A stretch of 64,000 nt of DNA from Physcomitrium patens (GCF_000002425.4 NC_037273.1:2214904-2278903); one strand, 5' to 3'. Numbered from the stretch's first letter, positions 45,946 through 59,624 are shown. Program-made: numbers and translations. The notes: generated by a model from the letters alone, not told the origin.

Positions 45946-48060
45946 CCTGAACCCCCACCCGCTAATTCAACTCACTAATCCCACTTACTGCTCTCCGCTT
46001 TGTTCGGGTTGTCGAGCTTAGATTTTTCTTTCTTTCTTTCTTTCGGATGAGTTCGCATATTTTTTGTTTTAGTGAGCTTGTTTCTCAACACTCACAAGTC
46101 ACACATACACAAGAACATCAACATTTCAGTTATTCGATATTTCAAGAACCACTTTTGAAACAGAATGAAAAGAATTATCACTGTTGCTTCTTAAAAACCA
46201 GTGGACCTTTTTTATCGCATTTTCAATTATTAATTTATTTTATTTAATCCCCATCCTCATGTGGTTTTGGATATTTCTCACACCGAGGATCTTCACAGAT
46301 GGGCAAATGAACGGGGAGTTCGATCCCGTGGCCAGCTTCAGTAGAAGATCCCATACCCCCATTCTCACTCTCCTCCTCCTGTCCGCAAAGAGTCCGGGCA
46401 GCTGGGCGGGCAGGCAGAGGGAGAGGTTGTAAATGTGGGAGGGGCAGGATTTTCTGACGGTGGGCAGGCAGGAAACCAGAGCATCCTCATCATCATCCCT
46501 CCAATAATGCTACCCACACATGGCCCAGGAGACCGGGCAGTCAGACGGTCAGTCAGTCGGTCAGGTCAGCCTGCCCATCCCTCAGTCCCCTCTCTCTTCT
46601 ACTAGAGCCTGCAAAGCCACCAGCAATTTTAACCTGGCTCCGGTGGATAAGTAACACTCCACCATCACCACCACCACTGCCACCAACAACTACTACTACA
46701 ACTACTACTGCAAATAAGAATGAGAATGAAAATTATTCTTTCCCGAAAAAACAGAGAAAATGCAAACAGAAGCGAGGAGGAGGAAAGGAGATGGTGAGAA
46801 ATAGGAGGGGGGTGATCAGGGGGTAGCAACATGGTTTTAGCCGGAGGAATCACATTCGCCGAGGTCGGTAGAAAGCGCACCTCCAGTGGATCTACCTGGC
46901 CCTTTGTGCATCAGCACAGGTAGCGCAAGCGCCGTCGATCTGCGGGAAAACCTGACTTCTGCGGACCGCCGGTCTCTGATTTCTCATACAATCAGTGCAG
47001 CGTCTATTCTCGTCACAGGATTGATGAAGCTCACAACTTATTTTCCTATCGAACAGTGGATCGTGGGGCACCTGGGCACCTTTCCAGGAGAAGTCCAGCA
47101 ATGTCTTAGCTGCCGAGAAATAACATCCTTGCCGATTCTCGGTACACTCCCTGTATTATTGGGAGGCTCTCGGTGAAAACTCGAGGTATGAGCTCGTAAT
47201 CTCAGATCAAAGCGCTGCCTAATTTTAGGTCTGCTTTAAGTGCCACTAAAACCTGGGTGATCAACAATCCAACCACACTCAGAGTAAACACAACAGAGTC
47301 AACAGAGTGGAGAGTTCCTTTTTAAGTCATCACGTCATGGGAAGAAGCCTACGGAACACAAGAAAAACCTGCAAATGGGCGAGTAAATCCAGGGCTTCAT
47401 CGAAAATGAAGTCCCGTTTTTTTCCCTCACGATGTTTGCACATTGGGTTTCAGCCCGCGGTTAGCGACGACCAGCTGTGGATTTGCTCACACATCCTAAC
47501 GAAACTGACAAAAGCACAGAGGGAATGGCCAACTGGCCAGCCCCGATCCCATTAAATGCTGTTGGGAGCTTGGGGAGAGCCATGAAGCAAGCGCGTGTCA
47601 GATGTTGGCGTGCACATATCACGGCAGGCAATATAAATGGCATGAGCAGGATTCGGTGACTGTCAGGAAACTCTGGTCCGGGGTTTCTATTGCGAAACCG
47701 CCCCTCGTTGCAGGTGCCACCCTGGGACACAGAGAGACAGTATCATCACCATCACCATCATCGCCATCACCATCATCGCCATCGCCAACATCGCCATGGC
47801 TGGTTGGGATTACCACCAAGAGGAAACAACAGGCAACGGGATCTGATTCCCGAGCTCCGCTCCTCCTCTCATTCAGGCTTTGAGCTCTCTCTTTCTCTCT
47901 GTGTCAATGAATATACTGTACTCGCACATTCTTTGCATCCCCCTTTCTTTTTCTTTTCCCCTTTTCATCTTTCTTCCTCTCTTTCACTGCCGTTTCTTTA
48001 TCTTTACGTCCGCATCTTTTCCTCTACTTTGACTATGATTCTATAATTAGACCGAACCTT
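45946..48060. other. GC-richer region upstream of methionine synthase, no gene recognised
   Basis: About 2 kb of mixed composition with microsatellites: (TTTC)n at 46026-46043, CAC/CAA-type triplets near 46660-46705, and a CATCAC/CATCGC array at 47742-47798. Frames such as 46886-47176 (plus) have no ATG at their start and no family. The region may hold distal promoter sequence or an unrecognised non-coding transcript. Confidence 0.4.
47742..47798. repeat. CATCAC/CATCGC imperfect microsatellite
   Basis: Repeated ATCACCATC and ATCGCCATC triplet words. One frame reads as a His-rich tract, which is an artefact of the repeat. Confidence 0.9.
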
Positions 48061-49463
48061 GAGTTCTAATCTTAATTTGTACCAGGCAAACAAGTTCCTA
48101 TTCACATCAATGTATGATTTTTCTGGTGTGATTAACATACAAGTTCTAAAGCAATGAATATTAAGAAGAATTTCAATAAAAGTGCAACTCGTCTATAATT
48201 TTCTATAAAATATGCCAAAGATTATCAACACTTGTTGTCACATGTTGTGTGAATGTAGTCAAATGATTGTTGGTAAACGTTATTGGATAAGGAAGTTTTA
48301 CTATGAAGTTGTTGAACTTACTTCTATTTTTAATTTTTAATTTTTACTTGAATTTAATGTTCAATTATTTTGCATATGGAGTCTATGTAGCTTATATTGT
48401 TTTATCTTTTTTACATTGAAGACCTCTCAATTTGATTGTTGTTTTGATATGAATATATATTTTTTAAAAATTCCCTTCAAAAATATCACTTAAAATAATT
48501 AAACTGATCCAATAAATAAATTAAAACTAATTTTAAAACTAATTTTAAGACATGACATTTAATATTTTTTCTTTTAACATATTCCAGTACATTATAATAA
48601 CAAAAGTAAATTCAATGTCATTGGTGAATTGTTTAGTATTAGATTTTTTTTGTTACAAGTATTTCTTAAATCTGTAAATTTAAATAATAAAAATTATTTA
48701 TTCTTCAACGAATTTGGAATGAAAAATTCCATTGTCATATTTTAAAGTGATTTGATACGTACATTATACATGAATTGATATTGCATGAAAAAATAAATGG
48801 TTAATATTGTATAAGAAAGTATCTAGTAAAAGACTTTAAGAAAAATTATTGACCAAACAAACCCTATCAAATGGAAAAAGATATTAAAGAAATATAACTT
48901 ATATAAATAGAATAAAAGAGAAACAAAGACATTTTATAAAGATTGTAGTAAAACGTGCAAGATATCAATAGAAATTATGAAGAAATACAAAACATTTTAG
49001 ATTGTTGCACACAAAAGACTATAGAATGCAATTTGTTAATTTAAATAGACAATAATTGAAGTAATCTTATTAAACTTCATAGAAGATTGTAATGGAAGTA
49101 GAATTGTTAGATCTAAAATCTCTCAGAACAAGCATTAATTTCTTTTTGCACTATGAGGTGTAATAAGAAATATTCTAAACATTAAATATTAAGTTTTTAG
49201 AACATGGAATATTTGTTTTTAAGTGTAAGAAGATAACATAGAAATATTCTAAGCATCATTATATATATATATATATATATATATAGTTTTTTAAAATTAA
49301 ATATTTGAATCATTTATTTAATAATTCCAAATATTTTAAAATATTTTATGATCTTGATGATTTCTAAATTTGATATGAATTATAATACTAAAATATAAAA
49401 GGTATGACATTAGTTTTTGGATATTTCTTTTTTATGATTATAGTTTTAGATTCTAATATACGC

Positions 49464-49507
<44 letters not shown>

Positions 49508-50802
49508 AAAATTTTATAAAATTAAAATTAAATATAATATATTTCTAATCTTATATTATAATATTATTTATCAATGTAATGTAATTATGGTAGAAATCAT
49601 CTTTCCTAAAACCAATTATTGTCAGCCATGTGACTTTGCTTCACACAGATAAAAATCATCCTAGCCACATGACCTTGCCTTGCACAATCATATATAGCTA
49701 TGTGACTCTAGTAGCTACATGGTCCCTCTTAATTCTCCATGTTAAATAATAAAATAAAAAAATATTATTAGAAATAAAATAGTATTAGTTGTGCATTACA
49801 AATTATGGTTGGTTTCTAAAATTATAATTAATTATTTGAGGTTATTATATTTGAAAGATTAATTTAAAAAATCATTCTATGTTTGATTGGTTAGTATTTT
49901 TCGAAGTAAAATTGCTTAAGAGAAAGTATTATATGATATCAAAAATAATTAAAGTTAAATAAAATTTATAATTAATTATAATATAATTAATTAAGATCTG
50001 ATATATTTTATGCTTTAAAATTAATTAAAATTTAATTCAATATATAAAGAATAAATTATAATTATAATTTTAGATTATAAAATATTCATTCAATAAAATT
50101 CTTATTTATAAAATATTTATAATATTCTATTTATATATTATATTTAGTATAAAAATTAAAGATATATTTGAAAAGAAGAAGATAAACAAATAAGTAATTT
50201 TAAAAAATAAAATTCCAAATTTTAACTAAAATATTTATTAACTAATTATATTATTAAGTTACAAAAAATATAAAACAAATATATTTTTTTAAACATGTTT
50301 AACTTTAAAACAATTATAAATAAGTAAAAATACATTAGAAAGATATTATCTTTCTATAGTATATCATAGAAGATTATTAGATATGAATTAAATCTAAAAT
50401 TTTACTAAATGCATCATGTGGGCATAAAAACTTTTTAAAGTTTTAAAATTTTAAAATTTATTATAAATATGTCTTCTAATTTAGATAATTTTCATAGAAT
50501 TATTTCAGTTTATAAAAAAATTATAATTATATTATAAAAAAGTTCCATTTTTTTTAATTTTATTAAAATATTCTTAATATTTTCATCTTAATTTATATTA
50601 TCTAATTTTCTACTTATTACAAATGAATTTTTAGAAATTTAAATAAATTTTAACTTTTTCCTTAAATTCATATTTATAAATGTATTTATTTATTTTAAAA
50701 AAAATATTATAATTTTAATATTATAATAATATTTTAAATATTTTATTAGTTTTTGAGGTCTAACTAAAAAATTACATATATTTAAATAAAATAATATTAA
50801 AT
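48061..50802. other. AT-rich intergenic DNA
   Basis: Very AT-rich, with (AT)n arrays at about 49258-49285 and 49470-49502. A short cluster of AGCCATGTGAC-like repeats, three or four degenerate units, lies at 49620-49725. No gene is seen. Confidence 0.65.
49470..49502. repeat. (AT)n microsatellite
   Basis: About 16 TA units. Confidence 0.95.
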
Positions 50803-50982
50803 AAATCAAGGTTTTCACTAAATCAACCTATCAATGTTAAAAAAAATAAAAATAATAATCATACTAAATGAGGTTGATTTTTATTGATTTTGGATCTAAT
50901 AGTAGAAAAATAAATCTAAAAGTCATATTTTTTTTAATTAAATATGGATGGATAAATTTAGTAAAAGATTAGATTTATTTAG
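50803..50982. mobile_element. MITE-like element, family 2, copy C
   Basis: A 180-bp inverted-repeat element. The left end reads AAATCAAGGTTTTCACTAAA then TCAACCTATC; the reverse complement of the right end reads AAATAAATCTAATCTTTTAC then TAAATTTATCCATCC. It matches the ends of 15710-15870 and 16113-16296. Non-coding. Confidence 0.55.
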
Positions 50983-51177
50983 TACATATATATATATATA
51001 TTAATAATTTTAATATTTTTTATTTAATCTTTAAAATTATCAATAAAATAATCTAATTTTTTATTAAATAGATGTATAATAATTATATATAAAGTGACAC
51101 AAATATATGTATTTACTCCAATAATTACCTATATGATTACATAGAAGTATATAAATAGATTAATTTAATAAAAACTT

Positions 51178-51528
51178 ATAGAAAAACTTCCTAAAAGCTT
51201 TATAGATGTGGTTTTGACTTTATTTGCATTTGTGGTTGATTGGTAGGTTAGAAACTTGATCAACAAGTTAACCACGTGTCATACCTATTAGTAGCTTTTG
51301 AAATAAGCTAACTATGTGGCACACATTTATAAAACTTGTCTTTCAAGTTAAGATATGTAACTTATATTATCAAAACATATTAAATGTCATATAGAACACC
51401 ACCACATATCTCTCAATTAGATAGTATATATGGATGCAAGAATAAAAATTCTTCATTTTAATCAATGCCTTTCTAGTTCATAGTCTTGTTTCAAGTTTTT
51501 TTAATCTTCTTATCTTTGGCAATAGCCA
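51178..51528 (+). repeat. LTR of family D, direct orientation
   Basis: Shares order and wording with 60269-60600 and, inverted, with 59829-60172. Shared words include GTTGATTGGTAGGTT, a CCACGTGTCA/CCATGTGTCA-like box, GATAGTATATATGGATGCAAGAATAA and the end GGCAATAGCCA. It precedes the pol remnant at 52140-54060 and is probably its 5' LTR. Confidence 0.7.
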
Positions 51529-52139
51529 TTTTAATTTAATATTACATCATCTTTGAGTAATTTTATTATCTTTTTAAGTGATACAAAAGTATCTTGATAT
51601 TTTAGTTCTTCAAGATTCATGTCTTTAATAGATTGATAAGATTGTTAACTCATTATTTTTAACTTGTTTTAAAACTGAGTAAATTATCTCACTTCTATTG
51701 TTGTATTTTGAAGGTTTCAAACTATCCATCTTTAAAAAAATAGTTTAATTTTTTAATACTAATTTTTCTTTAAAGAAAGAAAATTATTTTTCTTTATAAA
51801 ATTTTTTATTTGACATTAATAGCTGTGAATTATCCATCTCTAATTTAACTTATGAATTTATTAAGTTATTTGAAATAGAAGAAAAAATTATAGAGTGTAG
51901 CCTCAAAATGTGCAATACTTTGATATTAATAGATGGATGAAAACTTGCAATAGTCTAACGTAATCACAAATGAGGAGCATGTTTAAAAAAAAGACAATGT
52001 ATTAAAAAATAAGTTTCTTCAACTTCAATAAGGATCTTGTGGAAAAAATTATATGGCACATCTAACAAAGGTTATATTATATTTATATATTCATTGCTAT
52101 ATTTTATAATAGATGTATGTTTAGGACCTAAAAATCATA

Positions 52140-53115
52140 AAGTCTTTGCCTTATTAGATTCAAGAGCCTCAGCTTGTTTTTATAAAAAAAGACTTTATTA
52201 AAAGATAAGATATATTGTTAGTTGAAAAAACTAAATTCATACATATAGAAGTCATAGATGGTCATTCATTGTCTTTTGAAGATATTATCTATAAGACAAT
52301 TCATTTAGATACAGCAATTAAAGATCATAATAGCATAGAAATATTTAATATAATAAGATCTCCCTTCAATCTGTTTATTTTAGAATTATCATGGTTAAAA
52401 AAGTATAATCCTCAAATAGATTGGATTTCTAGTAATCTTATCTTTTTTAATATTTTAGTCCAAAATTCCATTAGTCAAATAGAAATATATAAGTCTAGAA
52501 TATCCAAATCCTTATTGGTAGATGCAAGAGCTTTTATGTATGTGAAAAAAGAAATATTATCTTTTGCTATATATATCATGCCTATTTCTGATGGTATAAA
52601 GATGTCAAGTAATATTCTTAACCAATATTAAGATTTTTAGGACATTTTTTTAAAAAGAAATGTAAATATTCTTCTAAAGTATCAATTCTATGATTGTTCA
52701 ATTAATTTGCAAGAAAGAAATTAACTACTATTTGGATCAATCTAGAACTTATTGCAAAATGAGTTAGTTGCATTCAAAAATTATATTCACAAGAACTTGA
52801 CTAAAAACTTCATATGTCATTCAAAATCTCTAAGAAGAACTCCTATCTTATTTGTCAAGAAAAAAGATGGATCTCTACAGATGTGCATAGCTTATTGAAG
52901 ACTTAATAAAATCACTATGAAATATAAGTATTTACTACTTTTGATTTTAAGACTTCTTGACCAACTCAATCAAATAAAGATCTATACAAAAATAGATCTA
53001 TATGGAATATACAATCTAGTTCACATCAAAAAAAAGATGAATGAAAGACTATTTTTTAAACTAAGTATGGATATTTTGAATATAATATAATGCCTTTTGG
53101 TGGATTCAAGCTTAT
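52140..53115 (+). pseudogene. Protease and RT remnant of a second gypsy element (element D)
   Basis: Protease-like LLDSRASACF, VEVIDGHSLSF-type and FILELSWLKKYNPQIDW motifs are followed by RT pieces (LFVKKKDGSLQMCIAY, then YTKIDLYGIYNLVHI). The order and wording follow element A closely. Stops and frameshifts are frequent. RT ends just after the FEYN-type motif near 53095, so the catalytic YLDD region is missing. Confidence 0.85.
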
Positions 53116-53339
53116 TGGAGCATATGATTATTAAGATTTAATTTTAGGATCATATATTGATTTAAAAAATAATAAATTTTATTTAACATATTTTTTAGAC
53201 ATTCTTAACTTGTGCCAAAAGAAAGAGATATAGCTTTTGATCAACAAAAAATGGTCATCTTGAAGCTTGAAAAATTTCATCTTTGAACAATAAAATCAAT
53301 AATGATTGTTGATTCAATCTTTATTAAGTAAATTTAATC

Positions 53340-54060
53340 AAGGTTGTTATCTAATCTTTTTATTTATGATATCAAGAATATTTGTTTTAAGTCTTATGAT
53401 ACTTCTAAGTTCAAATTTAAGTTTAACCTATTATATTTTGAAGATTGCTTATATGTTCTAAAAAGAGAAGTACATTTATATGTTCTTCAAGCATGTCACG
53501 ACATTTTAGTGATAAGACATTTTGGATACAATAAGACTTTGGAGCTTATATCTAAAGTTTTTTCATTACTGTAAATATAAAAGGCTATGAAAGACTTTGT
53601 ATAATGATGTGACATTTTTTTAAAATCAAAAACTTCTCACTGTCAATCCTATAGACTTTTTAAATGATTTTCTTTACCAAAAAAACTATGGTCTTTTATT
53701 TCTATTGATTTTATTATGGATCTACTAAGTTCAAGTTGATATGATTCTATATTTTTGATTGTAGATTGCTTTAGCAAAATAGCACATTTTATACTTTGTA
53801 CAAAATTTATTTTAGGTAAAGAAAAAACTAAGCTTTTTGTTGAAAATATCTATTGCTATCATGGATTACCAAAGGATACTATATTAGATAGAAAGATATA
53901 ATTTATATCAAGATTTTAGATAATTATTTTAAAAATATTGAAGGTGGATATAAAATTTTCTTTGGCCTTTTATTTCTAAACTGAAGGGCAAACAAAACAA
54001 ATGAATTAAGTTTTGAAGCGCTATTTGAGGTATACAATCAACTATCATCACGATAATTGG
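53340..54060 (+). pseudogene. Integrase remnant of element D
   Basis: The frame at 53344-53574 reads LLYFEDCLYVLKREVHLYVL and then HFGYNKTLELIS, the zinc-finger region of the integrase as in element A. Further blocks (SIDFIMDL, VDCFSKIAHFILC, YCYHGLPKDT, TEGQTKQMN) follow through several frames to about 54060. Most of RT, all of RNase H, and the C-terminus with any chromodomain are gone. Confidence 0.8.
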
Positions 54061-56940
54061 ACAAATCTTAAATAATTGATAATAGTTTAAACTTAAAGTA
54101 TTTTTATTTTGATCTATATACATATTTCTACTACATTTATATATATGTAATTAAAAAAATAGAGTTTTTATTATATATATATTTAAAATTAGTAGTACCA
54201 AATTTTATCTTTAAATTAAGTAAAAATAATCATTAAGTATTTTTTATAAAAAAATATATTTAAAAAAATTTGTTATAAAAAATAATCAAATTTAATTTAA
54301 AAGAAAATTTAAAATATTAGTTTAAAGAAAATAAATAATGCTTTTAAGATAAAAAAATATTTAAAAGATACAGTTAAATGTAATCAATGCATGGAAGTTG
54401 GATAAATCAATAGTTTATTTGAATTATGTAAAAAGTCTAGTATTGACAATGGTTAGTTTAACTTAATGAAATGAGCTAGTAAAAAAAATTGAGAAGATTC
54501 TGATAGCAATGAACCTAATTTTATAATCTATATCGTTTTTATCTTAAAATATGTGTTTGGCTAAATATCCAATTGTGAAAGTCTGATCTATTTTGTAGCT
54601 ATTATATTAAACTAAAGATATTATATATAGTAAAATAAAATATAAAATATGTATTTGTTTTACATTATAATTTCAATTTTAGTTTTTTTTAGAATAAACA
54701 TTAAAATACTTAATTCAAATATAGAAGTTATAAAATTTAATTTAATTATAAATACTAACACATTTTATGCAACACATATGTTGTGACTTTTTAGATTTTT
54801 AGTATGATGTTATGCATATTATGATATAAAATAATATCTGTAATCTTTTATCTTTCTATTAAAACATATTCAATGTTGTTTTTTTTTTTTTTAATTTCAA
54901 GCCATAATTTTTTTTTTTTTTCAAAGTATATATCTTATATAGTAAAAATTTATTACAAATAAGTATATATTATAGGGAGTTGCTAAAGCTATTTCCTCAT
55001 ATTGTTAATACAATATACTCTTAAGTTTTTAAATTAATTTACTCTATCTCCTATCTTCATATCTAATCCATATCTGATGTCATCTATTTCCAATTTTCAA
55101 TCCATTTATCTATGTTTCATATCTTTAATCATCTATTCCTAAGCTTTGTCTTATAACTCAACCCTACCCTATTCATATTTCATGACCTATGTTCCATATT
55201 CCATGTTTCATATTCCTCATCTTCATTCTCTGCTTTTATTTTCTATCATCTCTCATTCTCTTCTCTCCCTTGTTTCTATTTTTAGTGCCAATTCTTCATT
55301 CTTGTTCTCATTTTATAGAAAATAATACACAATCTTCAAAGCAATTTATGTTTCTTACTCAAAAAACCATCCATGAATACTAAAGCTTTAAACCTTGGAT
55401 TTTAAACATGATATCTATTTCAAAACACGTGCACATTTTAAATTATAGTTAAACTTTTTTAGATTCTTTAGTTACATATAATACAATTAAGTAATCCAAT
55501 CATGTTTAAATTAAAACAAGATGTATTATCTTTCAATTGCAAATAGAAAATTATAATGCAACATAAGCAATGTTTGCGACAAAATAAGTTTATAAAAAAT
55601 AACTTTATTTAAGATTATTGTTGCCATTTACAATGAAAAGGAATGAGAATGTAGAGACAAGTGCTAGAAATATGTTTGGATTACTTAATTAAGAGGGTGG
55701 AGAAAAAGAAGATGAGGGAGGTTAAAACAAGTAACAAGAAATAGAAATGGGAGAGAGTTAAGATGGAGGTTGGAAAGGCCATTGGAGGCTTGGAACATAG
55801 AAGAGGGATAAAGAATAGACTAAATTAATCATAAGAATCATAGATTGTTATTTATTTAGTAAATTTATTACATTTTAATTCATTTGGATACATCATATTA
55901 ACTATAAAAATTATAGAATAATAAACAATAGACTTACAAAGTTGTAGACAATGTGAAGGATTATAAATGTTAATTATAATTATTTTTGACTAATTTTTAG
56001 AAACAATATATACTTGTAAAAAATATATATGTATTTTTAAATTTAGATTTAATTACAAAAAAATTAAAATTAAAAAGATTGATTTTGGTTATTATAATGA
56101 CATTCAATACATCAAAGATTGTCGTTTTGATTCCTTGTAAGGTTTTAAACTAAGGTATTGTCTTTGTAAAACATCAATATACTTACATAATAATGCATCT
56201 AAAAATATAAATATTAATTTTAAACTAGAGAAAAAAATTGACAAAGCATATTTTTTTATATATAATAATATTCAAATATCTCAAAGAATAAGATATATAT
56301 CTACATACACACATATATTTTGTAAATAATATTTTTTAATGTTATCATGAGTGCTAAATTAAAACATTGATACACTATATATATATATATATATATATAT
56401 ATTTTATAATAGTACAAAAAAATAGACAAGAAATAAAATATCATTTTATTGCAAGTTATTTATATTATGTAAAATCTCATGTTGTACATATTCTTTTTAA
56501 TTAAAAATATTCCTAGATTGATAACCTATTTAAAGGCAAAAGTTGAACATGTTCAACAATTATGACGTAATAATATTTATCTCATTGTAATATTATAGAA
56601 TTGGCAACAAATCAATACAATAAGTTTTTGTAAACTCAATAGTTTATTTGAATAAAATCTATATAAAATTATTTTAAATTTATTTTAAAAAGTATGTAAC
56701 ATCTTTACTTATATCTGATAAATATTATGTGTAGTAATTCTTGTACAAAATCAGAATAACTTCATTATAGTATTGAAATAAAATAATACACTGTTTTATT
56801 TACATACGTTTTAAATGAATCTGCCATGCAACAAACACTGACTAAGAAGCAAATAAAATTTAGAACATCATAAAACTATCAAATAATTTCAGATCCTAAG
56901 CATTGACTATAATACTATTTGGTTACGTTTGTTTTGATTA
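54061..56940. other. AT-rich intergenic DNA
   Basis: No gene recognised. No 3' LTR for element D is visible here. An (AT)n array lies at about 56374-56402. The plus-strand frame at 55189-55383 is a low-complexity Phe/Ser/Leu stretch. Confidence 0.6.
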
Positions 56941-57740
56941 CCTACTCATGGTAGCATCAAAATGGAATATTCGAATATCCGGATGGGAAAATGCCAGTTT
57001 TTAGGGTTTCATTGCATGGCTCTATGGTGGGTTCGAGTCAAAGGAACTTTTCACGCTGACTGCCCGTCCCTTGTTCACCTACCCGCGGTCAATACGGGCC
57101 ACGGGATACAAATTGACGGGAAAAATAACCATAAAATAACAAAACAACCCTACCCTACCCTAAACCCTAGCGACATACTAAACGCCGCATAGAACACGCT
57201 TGAATTGGCCGAGGACGCACGATCAATTCCCTGCATAAACGGTACTGGAGTCCACATTCACTTGATATGGGATCTCGTAATTGCGTCGAAGCAAACCGAG
57301 GAGAGTTTCCAGGCGGACTTGTCAACTCCAGAGACCGATCTAGACGCAATGGAGCCGGCAACTAGGGTTCCGTGAAGCGACATTGGTGGCGGACCACGAG
57401 TGGCAACGAGTCGCGACTGGCGTTTGCAGCGCCGTGGGGTTGCGATGGGAGGGAGCGGGTGAGCTCGCTCGGCGGTGCTGTCGATGTGGGTGTCCTGTGC
57501 AAGCATTATTGACACGGCTTGTTTGTCTCGCCTTGCTTTTAGGGATCATCGGCCACTGTGTTACGTGTGGAGGTTTCGATCCGTCCCGGCGCAAGGTATG
57601 CTTTGTCTCGCCGTAAGGTCGCAACTGCAGCGATACTTTCTGTCGTGCGGCGATGGTGGTGTGGACTGGCGAGGCTGCGGGACATTGGTGGTGAGTAGTT
57701 GCAACATGTCACATGTGTAAAAGCGAAATAAAAAACCCTA
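56941..57740 (+). other. Isolated GC-richer island with telomere-like motifs
   Basis: About 800 bp of gene-like composition is surrounded by AT-rich DNA. CCCTACCCTACCCTAAACCC lies at about 57149-57168 and continues into TAGCG, a plant telo-box-like arrangement often found near transcription starts. Downstream, a possible exon is bounded by GCTTTTAG (ending 57541) and GCGCAAG|GTATGC (donor near 57595). No frame exceeds 100 codons and no family is recognised. It may be a 5' gene fragment, a promoter with a leader exon, or a non-coding transcript. Confidence 0.35.
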
Positions 57741-59580
57741 ATCAAACTTAGATGTGTTCAATTAGCAAAGAGTTGTTTCATGATTATGTACACTTAAGTT
57801 TTTGTGGCAAAGATGAGTTCGTCCATGCCAATGTAACCCTAAACGCTCTTTGTACATACTGTCCAACATTTCTTCCTGTATGAAGGTCATTATTGTCGTA
57901 AGGTGTACAATTAGTTTGGTAATATAAGTGTTTTCAAAGAGAATTTTTTAGAATGAAAAAATGCTTGTTCAAGATGGATTGGAACTTAGGTCAGTGTTTT
58001 GTAAATTTGGAATCATTTTTGGATTCTGGCTTTCATTATTGTTTAATAATCCAGTTTAGCGAATCTCTTGGAGGAACTTTTGGATTCTTACGGAAGTTTC
58101 TTGGAAAATTTTAGAATCTTATGAAAGGATTAATAGATTAGTAATGTATTTTGGAAAGTAGTGCAAATATTCTTAGATTTTTAATGAGTTTAGCTTTCTT
58201 TGGTACAACACACAACATCATTTGCATTTAAAAATCACATGTGATTGAAGAGGTAGTTTACTGTAAATTGGAAATATGGACCATTTTCAACAATAAATTT
58301 TACAACATATTTTTATTAACCCCTCTATAAAGATTTTTAAAATTTTAAATATGTATTGGAGAAATCTTGACAATTATAATGTAATGTTATTGCTATTTAA
58401 TAGATATATATGTCCATTCGTTTAACGATTATGCATGTAATTGTGTGGAATTAATAAATTTAATTTAACACTTAAAAATTGGATAGATCTTTACAATATT
58501 GTTAAAGAATTATATCTATCTTATTATATTTTACTTAAATATCTTCAAAATTCTAATTATAAATTTCATAGTATTGCTATTCAAATTTTAAAATGTTTGC
58601 ATTCAAAAGAATTTATACAAATATAATAATCATAATTAGATAGAAATACATAAAGTTATTTTATTAATCACTTTGGTTACAATAACAATACTGTTTCAGA
58701 TTTTGGTTGATATATTCACTAATATCATTGATATGTGCATGGTTTTTGTAAAAATATTGGCATTAGTATTATATATGTATACATATAAATAAATATAAGT
58801 ATATTTTATTTATTTTCTTACTTTCTATATATTTTAACATATTTTAGCTTTTAATATAAAATAAAATATTTCTTCTAAATTTTATGCATACAATAGATTT
58901 TTTATTTTAAAAACTTTTTCTTTGTTTGTTGGTTTGATTTTTAAATTTTTAATTTCTTACTAAGAATAGGCATATTTAAAGAAATTATACAAAGTATTTG
59001 TTTAAAAATTCTATTGTTGTTAATATATGAAATATAACTTTTAAAAATATTTTTAATAATGTAAACAAAAAACAATAGTAACTAGGTTGTTTTAGAATAA
59101 AAAATAAATCAAACATATCTTGCAAATGATAACTTAGAATCTTAGATTTTTGCCAACTAAATTCTTTAAAAACTTTTCACAATTTTTATTCTATGTAATC
59201 AATAAATATAAGTTAAATAATTATGATAAAAATTTAAATGTCTTATAACAAGAAAATAATGATGTATTAAAAAATATATATATATGTAAATATAAAAACA
59301 TATAAATTCTTAAACAAATTTTCACAATTTTTATTCTATGTAATCAATAAATATAATAAAATAATGATGTATTAAAAAAATATAAAGGTGTAATATTTTT
59401 CAAATTCAATATAATTACTTATGAATTTTTTTTGGAATTATTTTAGATTTATAATCTATTTTCTATTAAATTATATTTCAAATATATTTATTAATATTAT
59501 ATAGTTATAAGTTAATATTGTAACTATCCAAAAATTAATTATATTGACTTTAAAATCATTTAATTTTATTAATTTATTAA

Positions 59581-59624
<44 letters not shown>

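Noticed and set aside
46314..46340. GGGGAGTTCGATCCCG, resembling a tRNA T-arm
   Set aside because: The T-stem does not pair with a 7-base loop and no cloverleaf can be built upstream.
46886..47176. 96-codon plus frame upstream of methionine synthase
   Set aside because: No ATG at its start, no family resemblance, and an equally long antisense frame overlaps it.
47690..48046. 118-codon frame with a His-rich tract
   Set aside because: The His run comes from the CATCAC microsatellite and the rest is pyrimidine-rich low-complexity sequence.
57028..57045. GGGTTCGAGTCAAAG, resembling a tRNA T-arm / B box
   Set aside because: No A box, anticodon stem or acceptor stem can be placed at the right distances.
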